64,000 nucleotides of DNA. It comes from Bryoerythrophyllum caledonicum. Taxonomy: Eukaryota > Streptophyta > Bryopsida > Pottiales > Pottiaceae. Position 1 is the stretch's first letter, and every line of letters starts with the position of its first letter. Location: NCBI GenBank assembly GCA_963971425.1, contig OZ020521.1, positions 12,293,519 to 12,357,518 on the forward strand. Reading direction: 5' to 3'. Shown in pieces: positions 13,101 through 25,812 of the stretch. Under the pieces are notes generated by a model. It saw nothing but the letters and a program-made list of their open reading frames with translations, searched no databases and was not told where the DNA came from. Made by a program: the position numbers and the translations under genes.

Positions 13101-13651
13101 TCGAGTTTCCAAGTAGGCATGGTTGTTCCCTGATGTTTCCAAGTGATTCCAACGTGTTACTTTAAAATGTCAGAAAACAAAATTTCACTTCACGAGGGAT
13201 CCGTGGGGATCCGGATGGGAGCTCCGTATGGTCGCATGTGCATTTGCTTACTGCCACTCTATACCATACCCTAGGATCGGATTCAACACTCTTGTGCCGA
13301 ATAATTGATAAATTCTAAAAATAGATTGTTGTGAATGTCCAAAAAGAATATTCTTCAAAATTCGTTTTTCACAGTGTTAAAAAATTGAAGTTTTTGAAGA
13401 AGATTTTCCAAAGAAAATAGCAGCTATTTTTAGAAGTATATGAAGCCAAATCCCACCTTGAGGTACAATATTTGGTTCCAATTCGACCCCATTTCCACCC
13501 ATTGACTCCTTTTCACCTTCAAATTAAGGCTTAGTATTGGTTAAGAGTCAAGACCCCTAACTTTTGGAGGGCACTAATAGGGGTACATAGTGGTAGAAAC
13601 ATGCCAAACATGGTTGACCACTTTGAAAATTCATAACTAATTCACATCTCA

Positions 13652-14044
13652 TTGGAAAAATATGAAATCACTTGGGATGAGATTGAGGAAGAAGAAGTTG
13701 CAAGCAAAGGCACAGAGGAAGAAGAAGTTGCAAGCGAAGGCATCGAGGACGAAGAAGTTGCAAGCAAAGGCACGGAGGAAGACGAAGCCGACGGTGAGAG
13801 CCAAACTCCACAAACATGTTTGAAAGGAAGTCGTGAGCAAATCATAGCCATGGGGCTCCAGAAGTGGCAGTATTTGAAGGGATACCCTGTGGACGGAGTC
13901 GTCAATATGGAAGAATGGGCGCGTGATGTTGGACTCGTGGAGTCGGAGGAGGAGAGTGATGGTGATGAGAAGAAACACAACTTTCAAGCGCAAAAAAATG
14001 AAGATACCACCCAAATGAGCGTACTCATGCTATTCAGACGATGA
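13652..14044 (+). pseudogene. Acidic-repeat protein gene, left-arm copy (truncated)
   Basis: This open frame of 130 codons matches the C-terminal two thirds of the intact right-arm copy at 55639-56235: acidic units of the type EEEEVASKGTEE, then TPQTCLK, REQI and LQKWQYLKGYPVDGVVNMEEWARDVGLVE (split here as QKWQYLKGYP and EEWARDVGLV). The first 70 or so residues of the partner are absent. Upstream DNA is unrelated because the inverted-repeat arm ends here. Relative to the partner, a net 7-bp insertion after GATGAGAAGAAA shifts the frame, so the basic KLKRKKMK tail and the acidic SDDDD end are lost. It is best read as a broken host gene copy created by the duplication edge. Function is unknown. 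Confidence 0.65.
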
Positions 14045-15695
14045 TTGACAAAGGCCAGCTCAATGTCATCCTATGTGTCATGATAATAGTGTAAATTTCC
14101 AGTTGCAGTTGAGTACAGCATGTGCAACTGTGTACCGTATGTGCAATGCGTGTTATGTACTAATAAAAAAGCCAATATTGTGTTGTTTGTGCGAATTGCG
14201 TTATTTTGTCAGCCAACTTGCAACTGAAGTTTTTTTTTTAATAAGACTCGGAGTTTCGTTGTCGGGAAACATACCACTTACGGTTGATCCAAAGCATCAC
14301 AAAGGCGATTTTTTGTGTAACAATTGTGAGGATAGGTAATATTGTGACAATTGAGAGACGTTTTCTTGATGATCAAAAGCATTTCCTATGAACAATTGGG
14401 GCCACCCCCATCATACTCAGCTTTGGTGACATGCTAGTTCAAGAAACACCAATTTGGCCAGAATGGCTCCACCCATCCAAGTAGAGTTGTTCAAGGTGTT
14501 GTCGGGCATGCACTTTGGTGCTTGCAACACAAATCTCATCACGTTAGAAACTCACAAGTTATATTTGCAAACAAGAAGTCTACCCCCGGCATCTCACTTC
14601 CTCTAATCTCAATTAGAACTATAAACCAACTTTGATGAACAAAATCCAAGAAACAACCGAGATTACACTGTCTGGTTTAGACACTCCCTGTACAAACCAA
14701 TTGTCTTTTATAATACAGTGGTTCGGACACAATGGGTATCACCTAGGTATTACATAAGTATTGCCTAGATACTTCAAGGGTATGACCTTGGCATTACATA
14801 GGTATCACCTTAGACAAAAAAGATATATTTTCCAAATGTCTTGCACACCCTCCATTTTGAATTACTTACCTATGAACCGGACCAACACATAGGATATACA
14901 TGCACATATTTAACTCTGTTGAACATAAGAAAGCGTATTAAAGTTTTGCACGACTTACACCTTTGGATTAAAGATTTTTCAACTTACATGTTTCATTTGG
15001 AGGTCATTTCAATAGCTAGACTTTATCATGTTCAAATATCACACCATACATGTAGAATATTGTGGCCACTAGAGGGTCGTTATGACGTTCAAGGGTTGAA
15101 AGTCTTGCAAAAGTTATCCTCTTTCCTCAGATTTAGATCTGTGTTCCAAGTCATATAATCTTTGAATACTTAACCAGTAAGCCAACCACTAATCTGTTAT
15201 TCTGCATCCATGTTTGCTTGCTCATTATGTTAAGGTTCTATCATTCTCTTCCGATACATCGATGGCAAATGGATCCTTTGCTAAATGAATGGATGATCGA
15301 CTATGTGAAGATAGTCTTCAGAAACATCTTCAGACGCCAACAGAGCTTATCATTTCTTTGCTTGGGATCACATAGAATTGACCTCAACAGATTCAAATCA
15401 AGTCGACCAACCTGCGAACAGCTATATCCACAATAACCAGACAGACACCAGTAACATAAATAAGCTCTCATCCACATTGCATACAGTGCAAAAGTATTTA
15501 GAGAGTCTCCCACCGGAGAGAAAGTGAATGCACCGGTATATTTACAGCAAAATTGACCCGGTTGTCGGACATAAGCAACAACCAAGTAGAGTTCACAAAA
15601 CATGATACTCAAGGCAAGAGTGGCCAAATTCTCTGTAAAATGAACCACCTCCAATAAATCGCATAATCACACTACTACTCTCGAAAATACACTAC
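14045..15695. other. Inverted-repeat arm, non-coding part
   Basis: No gene supported. It holds a tandem of degenerate ggtattacataagtatt units (14740-14810) and a dispersed module at about 14930-15075 that recurs at 46.2, 49.2, 49.6 and 54.4 kb. The 15150-15650 part is the 3' flank of the small basic gene, with relatives at 52.1-52.6, 53.8-54.4 and 56.7-57.2 kb. Confidence 0.5.
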
Positions 15696-16073
15696 TCAAA
15701 TCACATGGGTGGTATGCCTGCGCCTGCCCACGCCCATCAAGTTGTTCTTGATGCGCCGCAGGTAGAAAAGGGGGTTGATGTAGTTCACCCTGGCCCTGGT
15801 GCGGGCCCTCTGGTGCGCCACTGGATGCGCCACCCGGTTCTTCTGCCACCGCAGCCGCGCCAACGGGTTGTACCTGCACCCCATCAATCACCCCACATTT
15901 CAACATCACACCATCACCATGTCTATTCCACAAACATCAATGGACATGAAACTATGCAAGCTGCCGTGAAGCAGAGGCGAGCCTCCTCCTCACCTCTGCA
16001 TGCGCCACCGCATGTTCCCTCGAGGGTGCGTGGCCGCAGCCACCTGAGCATCAGCGTGCCGCAAGGCGTCCAT
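15696..16073 (-). CDS. Small very basic protein, copy 1 of 4
   Basis: Two exons, 16073-15994 and 15873-15696, with donor AG/gtgagg (phase 2) and acceptor tgcag/gtac, coding 85 aa. It opens MDALRHADAQVAAATHPRGN and contains NMRWRMQRYNPLARLRWQKN, then HQRARTRARVNYINPLFYLR, and ends NNLMGVGRRRHTTHVI. It is extremely rich in Arg and His, with no signal peptide or membrane segment. I do not recognise the family. The same exon structure occurs four times in the window, and the exons are far better conserved than the introns, which argues for a real gene. It pairs with copy 4 (53413-53790) across the inverted repeat. RNA or DNA binding would suit its charge, but this is only a guess. Confidence 0.65.
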
Positions 16074-17486
16074 GACTCAAGCGCCCGAATGCGAGCTCCA
16101 ACTTACTACAGCTACCACAATGCAAGCTGCCGGGGAGTAGAATCTGCGCGGTTTGGAGATGGGATCAGAGAAGCGTCTGGTGCAAGATCTGGATTTGGAG
16201 GTGCTGATCGTTGGACTATTGATGAAGAGGTCACTGGGAGCGTGCTTATAAGTTTCTGTCGGAGGCGGACTTTGCACACAGGTGTCATGTGCAGGCGGCA
16301 GCGAGAGCTATCAACTCTGACACGTCAGTTGTACCAAACCAGATATCTTATGCCACGTTGCAGCGGGAGACGAGGTTGGTGACAGAAATTATTTGGATTG
16401 ATGCTTGTGAAGCACTGCAGTGAAGAAAGATTCCTTCTTACCATGATGCACACACCAGCTCTCTAGATTCATCAGAATGACCAGCGTGGAGTTTGACACA
16501 TGTTCAGCGTTCTAAGGTGCAAGTCTGGCGAGTGCGACTAGATTTTGGGGAACTCATAATGAGATTCCGAACTTCTGACCAGGAGAGTTGGCCGAAGTAT
16601 AGTCTGGTGGGATTCGACCGTTGTGGAGATTGAGAGTTGCCAATGAAGGTTCGAACTAGCCCTAGTCAACACAACAATTAGTGAACGGCGTAGTATATCA
16701 GCCAGTTATCATATCAAACGATCCTTTAATATCATCCACTCTGTTAAAGATTACTTTCCTTGCAACATTCTCTGCCATTGACAGGTATATACTGGTCAGG
16801 TTGTTGTGGGACAATGAACAGAGGAGAATCAGAGCGTAGCTGATTACAGATAGTCGGACGGAAATTCCAACTTAACCGGATAAAACTTTAGTGATCAGCC
16901 AAAATCTAAGTACTAATGGTAACATTCAGGTCTTACCGACATGAAGGTCATGTATAATGACCGGATGCATGAATGAAACTGGCTGTGAGTGACAGGAAGT
17001 TACTCTCACAAAAGATCCCGGACAGTTATGTTGAGACAACCAAATTTGCTGCAACGACGAAAAAATTATCGCGTGTATTAAACCATTTCAGACTGCGAAA
17101 GTCGCAAAACTTGTTGGAAGCGACTCATAACAGTCCATCTTAAATCCTGGTGCTCATCTCAACACATCGCCTCATCAAAACCTGCCCGCGACAACCTTCA
17201 CCGCTACGTCGTATCCACATACCGAAACCATACACCTCATCATGATCGCATCCATACACACAAACCATTGCAAAGTACCCGCCACAACAAATAACATATA
17301 CAAGATAAAAGAATGCCCTGGTATATTTACAGCAAAACCGAACCCCGACTGTCGCATGTTCAAATGCGACATCCTTGCAGGGTCCACTACAAAATCTCAC
17401 ACTCGCACCAAAGCCCGCCTTCTCTGTACAATGAACCACCTCCAATCAATCGCGTAATCACACTACCACTCTCGAAAATACACTAC
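16074..17486. other. Spacer between tandem small basic genes
   Basis: About 1.4 kb, matching 52.04-53.41 kb in inverted orientation. It should contain the copy 1 promoter and the copy 2 3' flank. An open frame over 15705-16382 on the plus strand is an antisense shadow of copy 1 and its upstream region. No other gene seen. Confidence 0.5.
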
Positions 17487-17858
17487 TCAAATCACATGGG
17501 TGGTGTGCCTGCGCCTGCCCGCGCCCGTCAAGTTGTTCTTGATGCGCCGCAGGTAGAAAAGGGGGTTGATGTAGTTCACCCTGGCCCTGGTGCGGGCCCT
17601 CTGGTGCGCCACGGGATGCGCCACCCGGTTCTTCTGCCACCGCAGCCGCGCCAACGGGTTGTACCTGCATCACCGAACCCAAGCCAGGCTCAACACCCGA
17701 CAACATGACGACACCTCGACTTAAACCTGCAAACAGTGAAGTGAAGTGCCAGCAATCCAGGATGCGGTGAAGCCTCACCTCTGCATACGCCACCGCATGT
17801 TCCCTCGAGGGTGAGTGGCGGCACCCACACGAGCGTCAGCATGCCTCAACGCGTCCAT
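17487..17858 (-). CDS. Small very basic protein, copy 2 of 4
   Basis: Exons are 17858-17779 and 17664-17487, with the same phase-2 junction as copy 1, coding 85 aa. It differs from copy 1 at a handful of positions (start MDALRHADARVGAATHPRGN, end NNLTGAGRRRHTTHVI). The 114-bp intron shares almost no sequence with the 120-bp intron of copy 1, while exon 2 is nearly identical between them. It lies about 1.4 kb upstream of copy 1 in tandem, same strand. It is the inverted-repeat partner of copy 3 (51669-52040). Function is unknown. Confidence 0.65.
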
Positions 17859-19983
17859 GGCTAACAATCTGGGACTCCAAACTCACAGCAAATTCGTCTC
17901 GTTCACTCAATGAAGCCTCGGGAAACCGTGAAGCTGGAGAAATCCCTGAGCGTGATATCACTACAAAATCTCAAGTACTATGCAGACAGGAAAGAGTAGT
18001 GATCGAGTGTGAAATGCCGTCACGATGGGATTCTTCAGACTCGCGTGGAGATATAAGCCATGAGCTGCACGCGCAAAACCGTCACCGCACCTAAAAGCAC
18101 CATTTTCTAGGAGTGGTGTACGGCTGGGATCCAAGTCTATGAACTGGGTACGTGACGGCTTTCTGGGTACGTGACGGCTCTCTGGGTACGGTGTCGGACT
18201 TGGATGGGTGATGGTGCCAGTGAGAGGATGGCGGGTGCATTGACAGGTGGCGTGTTCTAGAACCACCGCCAGCATTCGAGAGTGCCAGGTCACTCCTTCT
18301 GAAGAGTCAGTCATCACAGACATGGATGGATCCTTCGAAATATCTCGGACCTAAGGGGGTTTTACACCATGGTGGAGAACTCCACCGGCCGGTCAAGAAG
18401 TCTCGGCCAAGACATGGTTATTTGAGGCGAGCGGTGGAGTTGGACAAGACAAAATAAGAATAATGTAATGCATGAAGAAGTCTTGACCGGTTAGTAGTGT
18501 AAACACCCAACGGTGAAGTCCACCGGCCAACTTCATAAGGTGAAGACCACCGGTGAACTTCACCACCAAGAAAGTTTATGCTAGCCAATGGAAACCACAA
18601 TTTCTAATGGTCCCCATGGACATGTTATGTAACTTTATGGGCTCCGTTGAACTACAAAAATTTATATCTTTTGCATCAAATGTCCAAATGTAGTACAGTA
18701 ACAGTTGTTGGGAAAAAAGCCCCTATTTGTCGAGTTTGTGTGGTAAAAATTTAACATGAATACAATATACATGTTGTTAGCACACACAACCATGTCATAA
18801 TTGATTTGTTTCAAACCTTTTAATTATTTTCTTGCCTTTTCTTCAATTACCACACAAGGCTTGTTGATGCTAACATTAGACTAGGTAACAACATATCTAT
18901 GTGCTTACTGTGGGTTCTACTTTATAATTTTTATACTACAAAAAAAATCGATTTGGTTGTTCAAAATTTATTTACCAAAAGTACATCAGGAAAATAGAAG
19001 GCAATTTTGTTCATCTGTAGAATATATCAGAGATATATGTTTCTTATGGTCATATTGATTCCATGTGGGTCGTAAATCGCATTCCATATCAATATCAACA
19101 TAAAATCAATATTTTTTCAATCTTTCTTGACATCATATTGTAAAAAGACAATATGAAGTTGGTATAAAATATTTTCAATACAATAATTTTAAAAATGAAA
19201 TATGAAAAATAACACATAGTTTGAAAAGAATATTAGTATGAAAGTTTAGGACATTGTTTTTTTGTGTGGACAATAATTGACCCAATTAATAGAAATGAAA
19301 TGATTTTTGCACATTAGACGAGTGTGTATAAGAAATCTCAAAAGATGTCAATATAAAAATAAAAATATAGATAAGATATACCTTGACAACGATTGATGTC
19401 CAAATATAAGGTCAAACTCAAAAGCAACTATTCTAAATAAAACATGTACCATCAATGTAAGTTGTTTTTTTAATTTCCTTCCCGCTTTTTGCCAATGTCA
19501 TCTTGTCTTTTCCTTTTAATTTCTTCTATGCGCCAACTCTTTGTAGATGAAAAATCATTTTCCAAATTAGCTTTTAATTTCATTGAACAAAGGATGGATA
19601 TCTCCAATCTACTTATTGTTATAAGGTCCCCATGCATTTTTGGCCATAATCACCTTTCAAAATCTACACATTTTAGATCAAGAGTAAAAATGTAGTAAAA
19701 CCTGTTGGAAAAAATGGTCCTACTTGTCTAATTTGTGTGGTAAAAAGTTCACTTGAACTCAACAGACAATGTAATTTTGAGAACTATTTATTACACCGGG
19801 TTAACTCTACTTCTTGTTTAGAAAACATAATCTAGCATAGAGTTTTTGGGTTACAGTCAACTTTGAAAATCTAAGAAAAAGTAACAAGTAGTAAACTCCT
19901 ACTTGAAACACAAGCCCCATAATCATGTCATTTACAATCAAAGAACAGTTGAAAATCAATAGCAATAAGAATTTGCAAATATG

Positions 19984-20460
19984 CAGAATCCCCCTCCACT
20001 AAAATGCATGTAACTCACTCAATACTAATCTAACGGACTTGAAATTTACACCACATAAACTAGACAACAATGCACATCTTTGAAAAAACAAGTGTTGTAA
20101 AAGGATCTTCTATCAAGAAGTTACAGCACAACGAAGTAGTAGTGTTCAAAAATGACCCTGAATTTTATGGCAGAACCCCCTTCTACTAAAATGCACGTCA
20201 CTCACTGCATATTTATTGAATAGACAAGAAATTTGTACCACATAAACTAGACAAAAATGCACATCTTTGAGAAAAACAAGTGTGGGATAAGAATCTTCCA
20301 CCAAGAAGTTACATCACGCCGAAGTTGGAGTGTTCAAAACTGACCCTGAATTTTAAGGCAGAACCCTCTTCCACTAAAATGCACGTGACTCACTCAATAC
20401 TTATTGAATGGACTTGAAATTTGTACCACATAAACTAGACAAAAATGCGCATCTTACTCA
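19984..20460. repeat. Tandem repeat, about 187 bp unit, 2.6 copies
   Basis: Direct repeats start near 19984, 20170 and 20359, each opening cagaaccc-ctccactaaaa and including ccacataaactagacaa. They lie inside the TIR DNA transposon and are seen directly. Confidence 0.75.
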
Positions 20461-20815
20461 ACAATTGATTTTCAAAATTGACACTCATGGAAGGAGAAGC
20501 AAGAACTTGAACTATTGTCAAATTTAGCAATTTTGGAGGGGGAAGAATTTTTTTAGAAAGTTCTTCTTCTCCAATGGTTTGGTTTCTTGTCTAGGGGGTT
20601 GAGGTTGGACAAGAAACTAATCCAAAAGAGAGCACCTCTTTAAAAAAGTGTTGCCACATAGGCATCCATGTCATTTTTTCATCCATGCTTGAAGTTCTTC
20701 ACCGGTCAAGTCTTGGCCATAGTGTAAAACCAATCCGGTGAAGAACAAATTGTTCTCCAATCATATTGCTCCATTTCCCTTGAATTCTTGGCCGGTGGAG
20801 TTCTCCACTATAGTG

Positions 20816-20826
20816 TAAAGCGGGCC
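20816..20826. repeat. Target-site duplication of outer LINE, left copy
   Basis: taaagcgggcc at 20816-20826 is repeated exactly at 45489-45499, immediately after the (TTC)n tail of the LINE. It fixes the ends of the outer LINE at 20827 and 45488. Confidence 0.9.
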
Positions 20827-21829
20827 GTAGATTGTGGGAGAGCGATGAGGACTGAGTGAGCTCCGAAATTCCAGGTGAGGGGAGGTGAGACTTAGTTTCA
20901 GAAACAAGACTTTGGGCACCAAAAGGTGGCTGATTTTGGTGAGAGCTCGCCGCACATCTTAGATCTGAGAAGAGAGGCTCGGGAAGTAGACCGTGTTGGA
21001 AAGAGCTCACAAACATCAGATCTGGAGTTTGAGTGAATGTATGAGTGATTAGATCTATGATGTGCGTTTACTGAGAAGCCTGGGAGCAAGTGTTGGCGCA
21101 TAGATCTGACTTAACCTCGTGCCACAAGTTTTGCCTTAGATCCGAATGTTGGATAGTAGATCTGTAAACCTTCTCTGTTAAGTCGACACACCTCCCCAAC
21201 CCAGGGATTTATCTTACAAGTATAGCAAGGAAGACAAGACCAACCGAAGACAACAGAAGCACATCGCCCAACATTGGCACACGGAGATCAAGCAATCGCA
21301 CCCTCAGCCGTGGAGAACACCACAATCAGCAACAGCAAACGCACAAGCCCATATTGCAGCAACAAGACAGACAAACACCCCTGTAAGTTTTCTCCAAAAC
21401 GTCACAAGTTTTTTATTAACACATATGATATGCAGCTCACACACCATTAGTCAACACCCTCTGTCTTACAATTATCTTCTTGAATCAACCTCACACATAA
21501 CATAGATCACCAGTAGGTACAGCAATAGACTAACCTAATACATATAACCTAACCTTAGATCACAATAATCCTGTGCACGCACATAGAAATCTCTACATCC
21601 ACAATAGAGCGTGGAAGCGCTGCACATTTTTTCCTAGAATCTCGCAGGAACATAGAAGACGTTGCAAGAGCACAAGTCGACACCTCAGAACCGAATCAGC
21701 ACCTTCCAACCAATGGCCAAGAAGAGAGCAGCTACTCCGAGCGCAGCGAAACCCACCAACCTGTAGAAACAATCAACTTGACTTAGATAGAACCTCATTT
21801 AGACTTCGCAACTTGCAGACTCAGACAAC

Positions 21830-22020
21830 AGCAACAGGCACAGACCCATAACCAAGCAGACTCACAACCCGGATCAACATAGCCTCAATAGGACCGAGAC
21901 TTAAACCGGAGTAGACTAGCAACTAGCACAGACCCATAACCAAGCAGACTCACAACCCGGATCAACATAGCCTCAACAGGACCAAGACTTAAACCGGAGT
22001 AGACTAGCAACTAGCACAGA
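21830..22020 (+). repeat. Tandem repeat in LINE 5' UTR, about 89 bp x2
   Basis: Two direct copies contain cacagacccataaccaagca and ggagtagactagcaactagc with only a few differences. Confidence 0.8.
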
Positions 22021-22084
22021 CCTACAAGACACACAACAGGAGTAAATCCACGCAGAATCGACACAGACCAGCGCCTCATACACA

Positions 22085-22300
22085 CAGAAGACCTAGACCA
22101 ACATCAGTGGACATCGACGGGATCCATACCCTGCAGGCACTCACAAGAAAGACACACAACAGACAGACGCAGATTGACGTTGAAAACCTAGACCAACATT
22201 AGTGGACATCGATGGGATCCATAACTTGTAGGCACTCACAAGAAAGACACACAAAAGACAGACACAGACTGACATTGAAGACCGGAGCTGTAGACAGACG
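22085..22300 (+). repeat. Tandem repeat in LINE 5' UTR, about 108 bp x2
   Basis: Two direct copies share gaccaacatcagtggacatc (second copy with minor changes) and actcacaagaaagacacac. Confidence 0.75.
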
Positions 22301-22916
22301 CTGCAAGCACAAGACACAACAAACATAAGCCGCAGACTGACGTTGAAGACCTGGATTGAAGTACCGCTGGAGCCCTCTGAGAACACACACGACCCAAGAA
22401 CCAAACCCGTACTAGAACGCGAACCCAGGACTGGAATTGTACTGAAGTCCACAGTGAGTAAGGAAGCCCGCAGGAAGTACTATCTCCGTACACACAAGTG
22501 CTACAGCAAGAGCTCTAAGTCCAGAACACACAAGTCCACATCGAGTACTGGAGCCCGCAGCGAGTGAGAAGCACTAAAAACCTGTACACGCAAAAGGAGA
22601 GACATACACAGCGACTGTTGTTCGAAGGAGGAGCTGTGAAATACCAGCCAGCGACCTCCCCCAGGAGACTAGCGACCTCCCTCAGGAGGACAGCGACCTC
22701 CCCCAAGAGTCTAGCGACTCTCTCCCAAATAGCCCAACGACCTTCCCTTCTAACGACCTCCCTAGTCGACACCCACACCCATACCAACCTTTCCCAGCCA
22801 AGCCAAGCGACTTACCCCACCCCTTAGCGACCTACCCACCCCTTAACGACCTACCCCAGCCCATTAGTCCTAGCTCAACGACTCCAGGCCAACGCCCTAC
22901 ACCTATCAGGACCCCC

Positions 22917-24561
22917 ATGGATGCCATGGACACCGAGAACCCACACCCAGGAGTCATGAAGATCACAGAGGCTGAAGACTTAGCCTCAATGGCAAGTGGA
23001 GGCCCAACCCCATCCAAGAAAGCTAGAGGTAACTATCCCACCCCCATTCAAGTCTCCATCCCTGACCTCTCCTCATTTCGTTTTTTGGTTAGGCTTCTCT
23101 ACCATGGAAAAGCTTGCCAAGGATGTAGGACAGGAGCCCCTATTCAGTGGAGAGAGTATCAGAGATATGATAACGCATGGAGTACCCAAGGATGAAGCAG
23201 AGGAGGCCCTTGGCGCCACTGTGGCTTACCCGAGGATCCCGCAATTATTATATTCATCGATTCGCAACGACAACATCGAAGGCCAACATTACAACCTTAC
23301 ACATGTACCCTTCGATATCCCTACGCACCCTATCACCGGACTATCCTATGACTTCCATGTGGCAATTCACTTTGAATTGCCACCGCACCCCATGTACCAT
23401 GATGATGTGAAGAGGCTAGCACTAGCTCGACTCAAACACATGCACATCCCATTAGGCACCAATCTAATGGACCCCATGGCCGTTCTATGCAAAGGGGTCA
23501 AAAAAGAGGGGCAGAAGGGTATATGGTCAAGAATTATTAAACTACACCTCCTCAGGCCAGAGGTGGATGCTATTGCCCTCCTTCGTGGCACTAGATACTT
23601 CATTCTACATTTGGACCCCATAGGACAGGCCTCCTTAGGGAAAGTATGTCAAACTTTCCATGCAATAGCGAGGAAGAATCTATCAATGCGAATCAAGAGC
23701 GAGTCTCTCAAAGGTGTGACTGCCCACACCCTCTTCCAAGATGTGGTGACAAACAGTTTCTCGAGAAACTTGGAATTCGAGATTACAGATGTGCAGAAGG
23801 TACAGGAAGATTCACACGCCTTCATTGTTGCCCCAACCCCTCAACAAGCCAAGAAATTCGAGCTACACCAAATTACCACACAACATGAGGTGATGCCAGC
23901 GCGTGCTAGTAGCTCTGGAGGCCTCTCTCCAGCTGATAGAGCCAAGAAGGATGCATTAACGGTCACCGTCTCACATCTTCCCATCCTTATGAGCGTGGCA
24001 GAAACCACGGCAGCCATTCACCAAACCTTTGAAGCCAAGAATATCATCTCCCTATGGTTTCACAAGCAGCAGAGAGGAATGCACAACGATAGTGCCAATG
24101 TGGAATTCCCTAACCCCATCATCTACCGCCAATTTCTTCACAAGACATTCACCATAGGGCATCACCAAATGGAGATTTCTCCCCACCGCCGTAGCCCCGA
24201 AGGAGAGGACCCACCCGCCACCGCATTATTGGAGAAGTGGGGTTTTAATGACATCAACAAAGCCCTCGTAAACACCGTGGAGTCTCTCCAAACTACCCCC
24301 GCTCCCGCAAGCATCACCAGGTCAGAAATGACCTCCATTATAGATGCATGCAACAAAAGACTGCGTCAGGAGCTCTCTACCCTTAGAGAGGACATCATCA
24401 AAGACACTAGAGCCTACACCGATAACCGCACCAGTGAGCTACAAGCCAAGTTATCAAATGTGGAACAGCTAATGACCTCAACATTGATGGCTATGCAACA
24501 AATTACAGGATCGAGGCCACCACACACTCCAGCCTTGGAAGACCACTCAAACGTGGATTGA
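22917..24561 (+). pseudogene. LINE copy 1 ORF1 (RRM-like, coiled coil), frameshifted
   Basis: Homologous to the intact ORF1 of copy 2 over almost its whole length. It opens MDAMDTENPHPG in one frame, then continues in another after a 1-bp change in the T-run near 23085 (FWLGFSTMEKLAKDVG). The long frame 22996-24561 gives 521 codons. The centre (ALTVTVSHLPILMSVAETTA to MEISPHRRSPEG) has the beta-alpha-beta character of an RRM. The end (TSIIDACNKRLRQELSTLRE onward) is a predicted coiled coil. ORF1 proteins of LINEs bind element RNA and form particles. This copy would not be expressed intact. Confidence 0.75.
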
Positions 24562-25079
24562 CCAATGACCCCAGCCGAAGAAATCACCAATATGGCACCA
24601 ATATGGCACCACATGGAAGGACAAGGTTGGCACCCCTCCCCTCCATACTCCTCAATTCTCTTCGAACATTCCTATTATCCCCTCTAGTATGTTTTCTTCT
24701 TGTTACTACTATATGCTAGTTAGTACTCTCACACATACTATATTAGTACCCCCAACACCACCACAACTAGATGTAAACTCCCAAAGGCTTCACCCTCTCA
24801 CTATCTTGCCCTTAATAATGACATATCTTTTCACTACTATAGTTGCAGTATACCTTAGCCTTACCACATGATGTACCTCCTCATCACTAGTCACCTCCTA
24901 CTCTAGACACATTCTCTACTATTACCACAAAATACTTACAACTAAATGTATGACCTGGAGACCTCACGGTGAACACATGTATTGTTTTTGGGGTTTCACC
25001 TCACATATCTATAAGCATTGTCATTGCATATACCATTACGGTATGAATATCTCTTGGGAAAAAAAATACAAGATACACA

Positions 25080-25790
25080 CACTCAACACTCATACATCCT
25101 TACGACATCTCTACATCACAAACACACCCCATACACACACACACAACACACAAATCCTACTCCCACAAACACCTCCAACTTATAAGAACACTTACCACCT
25201 TGCATGCCACCTCTTACACACACCTCCCAAAAACACAACCAAACAAACTATCACCAACACAAACTCACCAAAAACAATCATCATAATTGAATACATATCA
25301 GCATACACACACACACACACACACACAAAATCAAGACAAATACACAAACACCCACACACTCACACACACACAAATACACACAAAATAAAACCATAAATAC
25401 ACACGTACACACCTACACAAAAACAAAAATACATCCACACAACCAAATATACACACATAAGACCAAAAATACACATAATACATACACACACATACAAACA
25501 CACACACTCACACATCCACAATCGCAAACACAACCCTACTTATACAAAACCACAAAGACACACACAAAAACACACCTAAAAAACTATAAACAAGCCCACA
25601 CACACACTATAAAAAATACATATACAAAGATAACACTCAAAACCACAGAAAACATCATAATCGCAACAAATCCCACAAACAAAAACACACACACAAGTAC
25701 TAAAAACAAGAACATAAAAACAAAAAATTACCAAAAACTTATACACAAACCAAAAAACCAAAAACAACACCCTAAACCTCTACACTATAA
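25080..25790 (+). repeat. CA-rich low-complexity tract in LINE copy 1 ORF2 leader
   Basis: Long (CA)n-like stretches of acacac, broken by A-runs, occupy the place of the Asn/Thr/Tyr-rich ORF2 leader of copy 2. No clean reading frame remains here. Confidence 0.6.
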
Positions 25791-25812
25791 AATCCTATTA
25801 TTACTAAGTAGA

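Larger units (their letters stand above)
11789..13651. other. Intergenic region with short tandem repeats
   Basis: No gene supported. It contains a (TACC)-rich stretch with an inverted partner (12460-12520), a tandem of aatttggttcag-type units (12670-12720), and two copies of a roughly 47-bp unit (13015-13100, core cacatcgttctcatgtgtt). It ends where the left arm of the large inverted repeat begins, at about 13.67 kb. Confidence 0.5.
13670..18354 (+). repeat. Large inverted repeat, left arm (outer part)
   Basis: This segment matches the reverse complement of about 50.87-56.1 kb along its whole length, including both small basic genes, the acidic-repeat gene and the intergenic DNA between them. 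The outer boundary is near 13670, where the acidic-repeat reading frame loses homology to its right-arm partner. The inner boundary at 18354 is the insertion site of a TIR DNA element. The arm resumes at 45500. Confidence 0.9.
18355..20826. mobile_element. Non-autonomous TIR DNA transposon, 2.47 kb, TSD TAA
   Basis: The left end GGGGGTTTTACACC and the right end (reverse complement) GGCCCGCTTTACAC begin inverted repeats of about 37 bp that share GTGGAGAACTCCACCGGCC. A taa duplication flanks it at 18352-18354 and at 45500-45502, where the target resumes after the LINE block. The right arm of the inverted repeat at about 50.86 kb shows the empty site (cctaagttggcc). The TWA-type 3-bp duplication and G-rich ends fit PIF/Harbinger. 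The interior is AT-rich, with no transposase, several caccggtgaa-type motifs near both ends and an internal tandem repeat. The LINE at 20827 landed 11 bp from its end, duplicating the terminal taaagcgggcc. Confidence 0.8.
20827..22916 (+). promoter_or_regulatory. 5' UTR of LINE copy 1
   Basis: The start (gatgaggactgagtgagctc) is homologous to the 5' end of copy 2 at about 40920, minus strand. The palindrome AGATCT occurs five times in 20955-21170. Non-LTR elements normally carry an internal promoter here. That role is inferred. Confidence 0.5.

Noticed and set aside
15705-16382. Plus-strand 225-codon open frame with Pro/Ala/His-rich product
   Set aside because: It is antisense to small basic gene copy 1 and its upstream region. 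The splice-consistent minus-strand frame recurs in four copies.
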